Source of the DNA: Tilletia caries
Taxonomy: Eukaryota > Basidiomycota > Exobasidiomycetes > Tilletiales > Tilletiaceae
Length of the DNA stretch: 64,000 nt
NCBI GenBank assembly: GCA_032718865.1
Contig: JALUTQ010000040.1
Coordinates: forward strand, 496,001 to 560,000
Direction of reading: 5' to 3'
Part shown: positions 21,320 through 33,500 of the stretch, piece after piece
How the letters are laid out: every line of letters begins with the position of its first letter
Numbering within the stretch: position 1 is the stretch's first letter
The notes under the pieces: generated by a model
What the model saw: only the letters and a program-made list of their open reading frames with translations
What the model was told of the DNA's origin: nothing
Database searches by the model: none
Position numbers and translations under genes: made by a program

Positions 21320-23667
21320 ATGGACCGCTTCGTGCCGCTGTCCGCGACGACGTCCTCGCTGGGCTCGCACCTCGCGCCAGATGAAGAGATCCTGACGCTC
21401 CAGGAGCACGTCGGCCTCTACCACGGCACCGCCAAGGCAAAGCGCCAGGCCGACGGCACCCTCTACCTCTCCAGCCACCGCATCATCTACGTCGACCACA
21501 GCGCACCGCTCTACCACTCCTGCGCACTCAGCCTCGTCCTCGTCCGACAGACCGAGTACTACGCCGGCTTCCTCAAGTCCAGCCCCAAGATCACCCTCAA
21601 GCTCGAACCACAGACTCAGAACGTCCTTGCTCACCAACACGCATCCCCCAGACGCAGCAAGAACACCCTGGGTGCAGGTTCGAGAATAGCATCGACATCA
21701 GCAGCGTCCTCCTCCTCCGTGCCCCGCGACTGGATCTGTCCCGTCTGCAGCTACGCCAACACCGACGACGACAAGTGCGCCCTCTGCGGCGTATCCTTCC
21801 TCCACTCCAAGGCCAGGTCCCCGTCCACGCCCACCTCCACCTCCACTCCTGAAATCCACTCCGACGAAGAGGACGACAATGAGCAGGAAGACGATGAGGA
21901 CGAAGAGGAACGCCGTCGTCTCCCACTATCCGATCCCGCCATCGAGCACGTCAAGCTCTCCTTCCGCAAGGGCGGAGATAGGGCCTTCTACGACTTGCTC
22001 CGCACCACCCTCCGGCAGAAAGCATGGCAGATCTCACACCTCCCACCCTCCCCAGCGCGCACCCGAACCGTATCCACCAGTGCACAGCCTTCGCCTTCGA
22101 CCTCGTCGCCAGCAAGGTTCGCCGCCACGGACGTCGCGCTACCGCCAAGCTCCAGCTTAGGTTCCGTCTCCTCTGTGCCGTCCTTCGCGACTACGATCGA
22201 CATCGACGGCCGTCGCGTCCCACTCTCCCTCCTGAACAGAACAGGATACAACTCCTCCTTCCCCAGCAGCAGCAACGCGTCTTCCTCCTCTACCCCTATC
22301 AACGCAGACAACAACGCCCGAAGCGGAGCCGGCATCGAGGCCATCCTCCGAAACACATCGCTCACTCACTCCCAGGCGTCCTCACACATGCTCGACTCCC
22401 TCGCCGATCTCGACGCACTCCAGAAGCGCGCAAAGGGGATGGTTGAGATGGCTGAGAAACTAAATGCGCAGCTGAGCAGACTGGAGGCGGACGAGAGGAA
22501 AGCGAGAGAGAGGAATACAACGCCAGGAGGAGGAGGAGGAGGAGGTGCGGATACGGTAGATCGGGATTCAGCCACGCTCATCCGCTCCTCCCTCGTCATG
22601 CTCGGCCTGCCCTCGCCCGCGGTGACAGAAGACATGGTCGCCGAGCGAAGCATCTACGAGCTTGAGCTCGCCCGGGAACTCGCCGGCTTACTCCTCACCA
22701 CCTCCACCTCCAGCTCCAGCGCCGCTCCCTCCCGCCCACAACAACAACAACAACAACAACAACAACGCTCGGGACTCATGGGCCACGGACGAGTCCTGGC
22801 CAAGGGTAAGGAACGCTCGGTGGAGGAGGTCCGGGTGATGGAGCAGATGGAGGACGACCTTCGGCTGTTGAGTCGGAGCAATGCGGCTGCGTTGGTTGAG
22901 CTTGTTGAGGGCAAGATGCAGGCGCAGGGGGAGGGTGAGGGTGGGGAAAGGGATATGGAGAGTATACTGGCTGAGTACACCGGTGAAGATTCGGGACGGG
23001 GGATGATTGGGCTTGACGAGGTGTGGTGTGTTTGGAATCGGGCACGAGGCGTTGGTAAGTTTCTCTCCCTTGCTTCCTGCCTCCGAAAGCAAATTCTGAC
23101 TGGCTCATTCTGTACAACCCCCTCGTAAAAAAAGCCCTGGTCCCTCCCTCAGACCTTCGCGCATGCGCAGTCCACCTACCCCGCCTTACCGAGCCCCCCA
23201 TCCGCCTACGAATCTTCCCAGCAGCCCCCTCCTCCTCTCCACCATCAACAGCAACCAAACGCACGAACCCTGCTCGTTCGAACAACAGCGGACTCTGCAT
23301 CCTCCACACCCCGCGCTACTCCGAGTCTGCCTTCGAAGCGCGCACACTAGCCCGACTCCGCTTTACCCGTCGACAACAATCCCCATCCTCATCGGCATTT
23401 GGATCCGGTCTGTCAGCCTTCGAACTCGCCTCACGGGAAGGTGCGCCCGTCGTGCTCGTCGAGCAGATGCTCAGCGGGCTTGAGATGGGCGCGAGTGGGT
23501 CGGTGGTTAGGGATGAGGGCTCGTATGTGGGGAGTGGGGGGAAGGGGACGGGTGTGGGTGTGGGTGGTGGCGGTCCGAATACGCGCTGGTTTGAGAATGA
23601 GTTTGATTGGGGTTGGGAGGGGGTACGGAGCTATCGAGCGGCGGCGGCGGCGGCGGCGGCTAGGTAG
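21320..23667 (+). CDS. VPS36: ESCRT-II subunit Vps36
   Basis: Two exons, 21320-23054 and 23135-23667, give 755 aa. The N-terminal GLUE domain starts at about residue 20 (EEILTLQEHVGLYHGTAKAK, LYLSSHRIIYVD). It is split by an NZF zinc finger with Cys140, 143, 153 and 156 (DWICPVCSYANTDDDKCALC), then resumes near KLSFRKGGDRAFYDLLRTTL. An acidic linker, Ser-rich tracts and a poly-Gln run (about residues 474-482) precede the winged-helix region: WNRARGV|ALVPPSDLRACAVHLPRL and SAFELASREGAPVVLVEQML. Vps36 binds ubiquitin and PI3P through GLUE and joins Vps22 and two Vps25 copies on endosomes to sort cargo into multivesicular bodies. The intron acceptor is an unusual AAG (ending at 23134) after an A-run; it was chosen because it restores the conserved RARGxxLVxPxDL motif. 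The protein ends in an Ala run. Confidence 0.9.
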
Positions 23668-24077
23668 CTAGCTGACTGGCCTCATGCTGGCTAAGTATGG
23701 GGAGCCTTGTATTCATATAGTCGTATTGATTCATTATTGTTGTACCTGCCCAGCTGAAAGCTGGAAGAGCAGGCATGTTGTGCCGTTGAGAGAGTAGAAA
23801 AATCTGGGTCCGAGCAGTGAGCAGCGAGCAGCGAGAGGAGGCAGGATCCGAACTGGATTACCAGCTGTTTCAGACGTTTCAGACGACGATCTTCTCGACC
23901 TTCGAATCTGGAATGAGGCATCGCGGTCCTCGTTCGCGTCCTCATGGCCTCATCGACGCGTCCTCCATCGCCCCATCGACGCGTCCCGCCGACTGATTTT
24001 TTTCATCATCATCAAGAGGGGAAGCTCGAGTCTCGACGCGATTGATTCATTCTTCCTCTTTCGCCTCCACAACCACG
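23668..24077. other. Spacer and upstream region of family copy B
   Basis: No gene. Two direct copies of catcgacgcgtcc lie at about 23951-23985, both with an ACGCGT word, upstream of copy B. Confidence 0.4.
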
Positions 24078-27000
24078 ATGAGTGTCCGGCAGAGATACGT
24101 CGCGTTCCGACGCCCGGCCGCGGACGAGGCGGGGGCCTGGACGAGCTCTCGTGCTCGTTCGCTTCCTTTACCGCTTCAGTACGACACGCTCCGGACGATG
24201 GCTACGGAGCTCTTCCCTCCGACTCGGTACTACAAGGTGGCGTTGGGGTGTGTTCAATAGGAGGGGGTCGGGGCGCGATAAGGAGCCTATAACTCACCAG
24301 TTCACTTTTTTTTTTTTCGTTCTTCTTTCAGATATAACCTCGCGGCGGGCGGGGAGGTCATGCTCATGGATGGTATGTTACATGCAAAGGACCGATTCTC
24401 CAGGACCAATCCTCCAGAGCCGGTTTGTAAAGACTTGATTGAACCATGTTGTAAGGATTAACGCGAATGAAGTCTGTGGTTCTATTCCAGAAGTAACAGG
24501 GGCATGGGTGCGTTTACATGTGCATGAGAAGCGTGGGAACTATGTGGAGGGTGACCGTCGCGTGGTCATGGAGAGCTTGTTACATTCGCCCCAAACGAAG
24601 AGCCCAGCGTCCTCGCGGCGTCGTCGTTGTCCTCCGCAGCTAGAGCATCGGCTCGCTCTTGTGCCTCCGGCAAAATGATCGTTGCGTGACGAGACAACCT
24701 GGTGAGATGAAGTTGCTCGCGTGCCAAACGTTCGAATTTCTTCGTGGCCCACGCGAGCACCGGAAGGCGACTGTCGCATTGCCAGGTTGGCTTTGGGCCG
24801 GCCCACTTGACTAGATAGTCGAACGTAATTCCCTCCAGCAGTTGCGTTGGCCGCCGACCCAGAAAATCCCTGACTCTCAGCTCATCTCCTCCATCACCGC
24901 CTGCCACACCTGCTTGTGTCCGAGGGTGAAATTCTTCTGGGTCTCCGTGAAAGGGCTCGAGCGCGGATATGGGAAGCACTGGGTGAGCTCGGAACCATTC
25001 CGGAACGTCGAGTTCGTACGCAAGGCGACCGATGCGACACTTGAATTTGTACGGGCCGCCCTGGCGTGCCGCCAGTTTAGCCCGAGCGTTCTCCGTTGGA
25101 TCCAGATCAAACTTGTAGTTTTTGAGGCTGATCATTACTGCATCTCTGACGGCGAACTCTTGGGGCTGGTGGCGCGAGTTGTATGCCGACCGTTGACGTT
25201 CGCTCGCGATGTCCATGGCTGCTTGAGCGTCTGCATGGACGGCGAAGATGTCGTTCACCTTGGCAGAGGTGGTGTCTGTGGCTTCAACCAGATCGCGCAG
25301 CGGGAAGACCGACGGCTCGCGGTTGAACACCAGACGGTATGGCGAAAACGTTGTGCTGGTGGACCGTTGAGAGTTGTAGGCCATGGCGAGGGAAGGCAAT
25401 TTGCTGTCCCAGTCGTGCTGGTCGATTGCCACGTAATGGCGAAGCATCGTTTCCAACTGACCGTTGATGCGTTCGACCAAGCCGCTGAGGATGAAACGCC
25501 GTGGACATAGCCATCTTGATGTCTAGACTAGCCAAAAGTCGTGACCAGAACGCGGAGGTGAAACGCGTGTCGCGATCGCTGATGATCGCTTTTGGGACAC
25601 CGCTGACCGGATAGACGTGGTTGAGGAAGCGAGTGGCGACCTGCTCGGCGGTATCTGTGGTGCAGCCGGGGATAAAAAGGCGTATCGCGAATACTTGCAC
25701 ACAACGTTGAGTATGGAATCATGGCCCAGTTCGGTTTTGGGTACACCGGTGATGAAGTCCATGCCCAGAGTGTGGAACACTTCGTTCTGTGTAACAATGG
25801 GCTGTAATTCTCCATAGGGCTTGTGCCGCGGCACCTTGTTGGCCTGACACTCGTAACATGTTCGAACGTGTGTGGCGATATGCTGGGCGAGTCCATGGGC
25901 AAAGATATGGTCCTTCATCATGCCGTGGGTCCGTTCAGCTGAGGGGTGGGCTGCACGGATCGATCTGTGGTACTCATGAATCAATAAGTCAAGTCTCGCT
26001 TTGGGAACGCACAAGCGTACCGTCTCATCCGTCTGCACATAGAGCAGGCCATCCTTGATGAAAAAGATGGAGTTCTCTTCTGCGCGGTGGACGGCCAAGA
26101 TGCAACGCGGTCGAAGCTCGCGACGGGGAGGAGCTGTTGGCCTCGCGGGCGGGTCTGCACCTTCGAGGTCGACGGCTGTCGAGGGTTTGTCATTGTCCGC
26201 TATGACCTCGACGCCTCGATCCTCTACCTCTCCGAGCTCTTCATCTTCGATGTCCGCCGGGAGAGCCGCGACTGCCGTCCCTCTAGTCTCGGACCGCCTC
26301 CAGATGCGCCGCCAGTGCGGATCTGCCGCATATGCCGCCGCCCACAAACCTAGCTCCTCTGCTCCAAACCTCAGCACTGAAATTGACCTTATGATCTTAT
26401 CCGCTGCAGCCGCCATGTCGATTTCGGGAAGCCGTTGGTACTCGCGAGCGGTGAAGCTAAGCGTGGCCTCCTTGTCGGCGTGAGATTGGTCGGGAATGGG
26501 AGCTCGGGAGAGTGCATCAGCAACGACATTATCTCTTCCTCGATGGTATGAGATCTTGACCTTGTTCTCCAGCGGAGCCAACGCCATTTTTGAACTTCTG
26601 GACGCGCGTTTCGTGCATCTCGCTGGGTTTGAGGTCCCACAGCCACTTGAGGGCGTTGTGATCCGTGCGGACCTCCAAGGACGACCCGTCGATGTAATGA
26701 TGCAACTTTTTGACGCACCACCAGACCGCAGCAAGTTCCAGATGCGTTGGGGCATATCGCTTCTCGCCGTCTGTGGTCTGCCGAGAGATGTACAAAAGGG
26801 GGGGCGCTCCTCCTCGTTGGCATCGGTCTGGAGAAGGACGCCGCCGAGACCTTGCTTCGAAGCATCGACAGCCAAGACAAACGGTCGACGGAAGTCTGGA
26901 CGGGCGAGGACAGGAGCGGTGGTAATGGCGGTCTTGAGATCCTCGAAAGCCGCTCGCTCCGCCGCGTGCCACACGAACGTTGGGCCGACAAAGGACTTGT

Positions 27001-30000
27001 TAATGGGCTGTGCCCTCGCCGCAAAGTCCTTGATGAAACGACGATACCAGGCTGACATCGCGAAGAAACGTCGAGCCTCGGCCGCGTTCGTGGGTTCTGG
27101 GAAGTCCAGCACGGCTCGCGTCTTGTCCTCGTCGGTCATCAAGCCGAGAGAGTGTACCTTGTATCCCAGAAGCGCAACCGACTCGAACGCGAAGCGACAT
27201 TTAGAAGGCGAGATGGTGAGTCCTGCGCGTTCCAGAGCGGCCATCACTGTATCGAGATGGATCAGGTGTTCCTCGAAGGTGTTCGAGTACACCACTACGT
27301 CGTCCAAATATGCCAAAGCAAACTGCCACCGAGCTGCACCCAGAATCCTGTCCATTGCTCGCTGGAACCAACTCGGGGCTTGCTTGAGTCCAAAAGGCAT
27401 GCGGCGGTATCGACGTAGACCTCTGAAAGTGATGAAGCCCGTCAGATCTCTCGAGTCCTTACTGAGCAGGAACTGGTAATACCCCTTGTTGGCGTCGACG
27501 ACTGTGAACACTTTCGATTGGCCCAGCTGATCAAATATCGCGTCAACCGTTGGCATGGCATAGTAATCGTCAACAGTAACTTTGTTGAGCGGTCGATAGT
27601 CGTTGCAGAATCTGATTTTGTCCCTCTGTTGCACCAACACCACGCCCGAAGCATAGGAACCTTGAGATGGCTCTGATATGCCAAGGTCGTCGTGCTCCCT
27701 CAAGGTGTCGTCGATGACATCCTTCTGCGCGGGGGATGTACGGCGCGGTGGTTCCATGTGTGTCCAATGATCTTGTCCCTCGCGCAGACGCAGCGAAACC
27801 TCTCCATATTCGTATAGGCCGAGAGGACGAAGCGGTGTTGGCCAGACAGCGTGGGATTCCAGCACCTTCATCAAACGGGAACGTTGATCGACCGTCAGCC
27901 CTGCGGAGCAGAGAACGGTCTGCTGGCGATCCTCAGGCGTGGATATGTCGATCTCGGGCAGTACTTCGTTCCCGTCGTCCTCCGTGCGAGTGAACGTGAC
28001 ACGTCGCGACGTTTTGAGTTCCGAGGGAGGTGTAAGATTTCCTAGTTATAAGGTCGTTGCAAACACAATAGAATTGGTGTTGGACAGTCGGACGCGTAGT
28101 ACCGCTCGTTGTATAGGGACAGAAGTGACGCGCTGCTGAACTTTGGCCTATGCTACTATGTTTAGATAACTAACCAGTATACCAGTGGTCCTACAGGTGT
28201 GTGGGTGAAAGTGGCTCTCTCAATCACTTGATGAAACTTTATGAGACTCAGACTTCACACAGTAGACTTTAACTCTGCAATGATCTGTGATTGCTAAGTT
28301 AGTTGTCTGGGAGTGTGAGAGGAAAGAGCTGGGGGGACCAGAAGGAAAGAAGGGCGGCGAGGGCGCTCCTTTTATACCTTTCATGATGCCCCCTGATGCG
28401 CAGCGCATTGTGTGGTGTGCGCTGCGCTGAGGTGTGGTGATGTGGATGCGTCGGTGTGCTGGTGAGTCACAAGAGTCACAGCCACGTGACAACTGACGCG
28501 TCAGATAGTAGTCATCCAACAGTCACCATAAATCACCCAGCAGTCAATACACAGTCATCCTTTGACACGGGCTAAATACATACACAGTCATACAGTCATC
28601 ATGGGAGCAGGGACGAGTCAAAGGGGAAGTGTGAGTGTGGCGAGGTGAGGTGAGAGGAAGCGGTGGTGAGTGGTGCGCGCGGTGCGCATGGTGAGCGTTG
28701 GTTCACCACGCGAAAATGTGTTTCGATGGTAAATTCGCGTGAACCAACACTTCACCAAAATTGTAAACAACACGCACCATATGTGGCACGTGACGCGCAC
28801 CACGCGTTGGGCGCCTGAGAAACCAACGCGCACCACGCGTCGCACACCACACGCGCCACGTGACAATTGTCGACGCGCGGCGCGTCTCAGGTGAGAAAAA
28901 TAAAAAAAACAACGCGCACCACATATCGCGCGCGCAGAGAAAAACAACCCGCACCACGCGTCGGTCACCACGCGTCGGTACGGGTGAGAGGATAGAAATG
29001 TTAACTTGTGAGGTGCTGAATAATGTACGCGTGGCACCTACATATGTCAGACACCTTACATCCTCCCCTTCTGGGCTGACATGTCAGTCAAAAGAGTTTT
29101 TCACCAAAGTGTAATTTTTGAAGAAGTCAAGAAAGAGGGAAATCTTTTGTGGAGGGGGCATAGTGGAGAGACAAAGGGAGCAGTGAGAAACTTTAAGGGT
29201 GAGAGTGCAGTGCTTTGCAGGATAATATGACCCGTAAGAGTCATATAGGTCATATGACCATTTTAAGAGTCATAAAGTCATAAGTCATATTTGCAAATTA
29301 AGAGTGGCCCTGGAGGTCATATCATATGACCAGACTTTGGAAATTTTTGGTCATATATGACATTATGACCAGAAATATGACCAGAAATCCTGCAAACACA
29401 CAATTTAGTCATAATAAGACTCTTTTTGTGATATTATAACTCTTAATTATGACCTAATTATGACCCAATTAAGACTTACTCTCTGATCTCAACCCGAGCT
29501 AGAGCTTCTGTAACCGATATTTCTAGCACAGAGTTGACCTTCTGTGACTTCCGCACTGTCTCATGTGGCATAACAGTATGTAACAACATGTTCGTGCGTT
29601 GTCGCAACCTTTAAACGCCAGAGTCCAACCTCGGAAGGCATTTTTGTGACATTGAGGAATATGACCAAAATATGACTTAAATAAGAGTCATATGACTCCT
29701 ATTCAGGTCATGTCATATGACCAGCCTCTGAGGTGCGCACACAATAAGAGTCATGTCATATGACCAAGCCCCAAAAACAGGGTCATATGACCCATGAAAA
29801 GCACTGTGAGAGTGGGAGTAGGGGGCAAAGCGGCGGAGACAGTAGCGGTAAGCGGGGTTGTGGAGGAGATAGGGTTGGTGAGTGTTACCATCGGCAGCTA
29901 CAATAAGTTGGGCCGCCATGTTGACCCCGTCCGCGTGGTTGAGTTGGCGGAGTGAGTGGCGAGACCACGACTGTTGAGACCACCGGGATTCCGGAAGAAA

Positions 30001-30470
30001 GTAAAACCGGGAGCCGGCGAGTCGGAGTCGGGCTCGAAGGTGTCGGTCGAGGCGCTCGTTCTCGGCCGTAAGTCGATCATTCTCAGCCTGGAGCTGAGCA
30101 GTTGCTTGGGCAACCGCTTCCTCCAGCTCAGGACGGAGAAACGGCTTCATGTACATAAAGTAACAAGCCCTAGTATTAGCTGACATCATTGAGAAGGTAC
30201 TAAATACGTAGTGAAGGGCGGTGTCGACGGCGGTTTGAATGTGCTGTGACTGAGGAACAAATGGAAGTGGGTCGCCATCTTGTTCGGAATCGGTTTCGCC
30301 GTTCGGGAGCCGTTCTTGAGTGTAGAAACCGAAAGACTGCAGAACCGGATCCTCTTGTTCGTCCTTGATGACCAGAGAGTCGTTGGGAGAGTAGGAAGGG
30401 TGAGGAGTGTTGTCGCGAGGAGTGCGAGGAGGGATCCGAGGATCAGAAGTGTGTGACTGTGTGTATAAGT

Positions 30471-30536
<66 letters not shown>

Positions 30537-33500
30537 AGTGTGTTTTGATGAGTAGAATCAGTCAATTCTCCCTCACGACACTGTCTCTTATATAGCTTTC
30601 TCTCTGCCCATCCACGGCGACCATCAGCAGTGTGCTGCGCACCGCAGCAAGCGTTCAGGAGCGCAAGGCTGGATTGCTTTGAGTGGTGTTCAACTCGATG
30701 CCGATGCAACGTAGAGGTGAAGTGCTGAGCGGTGTTGAGTGAAGGTGTGGTCAGGAACGGGTTAAAACTCCGTCCCGATTTTTCGGCGTTTGAGGTTCTA
30801 GACCATGCAAGGCACTGCCATTTATCTGCAGGTACCCAGGTCCCAGCACATATTCAAAGGTCTAGAATGTAGGTGCAGATACTCCGACGGGACCCTCGTT
30901 CCTGCGTCATGCACGGTACGCCTCTAAGTGCTGCGTATTTGTTTAATTGAGGTTTTTCGGTATCTTTTGTGTTTTTTTGTGTAAAGGACTCAACGCTGTC
31001 AGATCGTAGTCACGTGCTGCACGTTTATGATCTGACCAAGCCTGAGGTGTGAGTACCTTGAGGTAGCATGTCGGGCTGGTGTACACCATGAAGCTCCAAG
31101 TACTTGTCCAGCACAGAGAGTCGGTTGCAATTCTCAATTGGCTCCCAGGTGTTCTCTCCAGTCGACCATAGTACAAGCAGCTGAAGGCGGGCGGATAGCC
31201 AACGATGACCGAGGACATCTTCCACTTGCCACTCTTCATCCTCATTTGTACCAAAGTCATAAAATGCTTTTTGGTTCACGACCAGGAAACAACTCATCGT
31301 CGTTCGGTACGTGAGGCTTCAGGAGGCTACTGTGAAACGTTGGGTGGATCCGGCGATCCTTTAGTTCTTTAGGTAACTCAATGGTGAATGCATCCTGCTC
31401 CACAAGACACTTGGCGATCTTGTACGGGCCAAGGTATCGTGGCAGTAACTTAGATGCTCGTCCTGTTGGAAGCTTAAGATTCTTGGTGGACAAGTAGACC
31501 AAGTCGCCTACCTGGTACGGTTCTGTGACTGACCGACGCTTATTAGCTTGCGTGGTCTGTCGGGTGCGAGAGGCGATGATGCTGTCGTGAGCAGCCATCA
31601 TGTTGAGCTTGATCTTTTTCGTGGTACTGTCGAACGCCTTTGAATGGGCTGATCTTGCTGGAGGATGCAGGGTTCGGAACCATGACTGGGTTGAAACCGT
31701 AAAGCATTTCGAAGGGGCTGAATCCAGTGGTCTGGTTCGTTTGTGAGTTCATTGCGAACTCGGCAGCTGTCAGCCGATCCTTCCAGTCCTTCTGGTCAGC
31801 GCTGACCATGGATCGCAGGATCTGGATGGCGGTTCGGTTGGCCCGTTCGGTGGCGCCGTCAGTCTCGGGATGGTACGCTGTCGAGAAGCGCAACCTTGTT
31901 CCTTGAAGGCGGTGGAGTTCTTGCCAGAACGTTGACTTCCAGCGTGTGTCTTGGTCAGAGATGATGCTCTCTGGCAAACCGTGGAGTCGGTAGATCCCGT
32001 CGTAGATGAGCTTGGCAGACCCCGAAGCGGTGACTGTTGTCGTTGTCGGAATGAGATGTACCATTGAACTGTACAAACAAATGACAACCAATAGTAAGTC
32101 AAAGCCATCTTCCGTCAAGGGCAACGGTCCGACGAAGTCGATGGCCATGCCTTTCCATGGTGTGTCCGGGACACGAATGGTATGGAGCTTGCCTTGAGGG
32201 GATGTGGGTGATGTCTTGGTAACCGCGCAGGGTCCACAGGATTTGACAAACGCTTCAACGTCTTTGACCATGCGAGGCCAGAAGTAGTATCTGCGGAGTT
32301 CTGTGAGAGTCTTAAGTGAACCAAGGTGTCCAAGGCCTTTGTGAGTACTGTCGATCAGAAGCTCCGTCACCCTCCTACCTTTAAAAAGGGCCCCTGGGAT
32401 GCAAAGAGTGCGACTGCCATCATCTTGCTTGCGCCACAGGAACTCGTCCTCGACCTCAAAGTGGACGGTGTGGTCTTCAGGTTTGGACCAGATGATGCGG
32501 AAGAATATGTCGCTAGCGTAGCCGGCTTGGATGGCAGGAGAGAGGTTGTCGCCGAGACCATTGACGTTGATGGCGGTTTTGATCGCATCAGGTAGAGATG
32601 GTCGAGTAGGCGGCGTGTGTTCGGCGGCGTTGGGTGCCGAGACTTGCCGACGCCCGTTGTTGGCGCCCGTTGTGTTGCGCCGGATCGCAGCAGTATACAA
32701 GTTTGGAGGACCGTCGTCGTCATCGCTGAGGCGCGCGTCGGCGTTGACATAGTCGTGAGGCTCCGAAGGGACCTTTGGGTCTTCCCAGAAGCGGGAGAGG
32801 TAGTCTGCGACCACATTTGTTTCACCAGCTACATACTGAATGGTATATGTGAAACGCGAGAGGTATTCAAGCCAGCGAATTTGTCGACCGCTGAGTGTCT
32901 TCTGAGTCTGTAGATACTCAAGGCTGCGGTGGTCCGTGATGATTGTGAACTGCCGTCCTAGCAGTTGGTCCTCCCATTTCATCAACGCCTCAAGCACGGC
33001 AAGCAGCTCTTGCTCATGCGTTCGATAGTTCATTTGCGCAGAGTTGAACTTGCGGCTGTGGAACCCAGCGGGCCGCATTGTTTGCCAGGTTTGGCCCTGG
33101 CCGTACAGGCCACCGACGCCAGACGTGGAGGCGTCGGTAACAACAAAGATAGGCTCTTTATTGTGTGCCGGATCGATTGGTTTCAGAATGGGAGCGTTGG
33201 CGGCAGCGCGTTGTAGTTGCCCCAGACACGCGACCTGTAAGGGACCCCATTCGAACGGTTGTCCTTTCTGCGTGAGCTTGGAGATGGGGCTCGTCATTGT
33301 GGAAAGGTTTGGGAAGAACTGGGCAAGGTACTGGACCAGTCCAAGAAAACGCTGAACCTCTTTGACTGTACTCATCTCCTTCCAGGCGATAATCTTGCTC
33401 AGTTTATCCTCATCCGCATGTAGGCCGTTATCATCAATAACGTGCCCTAGACAAATCATGGACTTCGAATATAGATCCATTTTGTCCTTCGAGAGGTAGA

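Noticed and set aside
30186..30473. Hydrophobic 95-codon frame MTYTHSHTLLILGSLLALLA as an env-like signal peptide
   Set aside because: It starts at a good ATG but becomes Ser/Thr/Arg-rich and ends early. The overlapping frame has better coding text and continues into the coiled coil. Kept only as an alternative.
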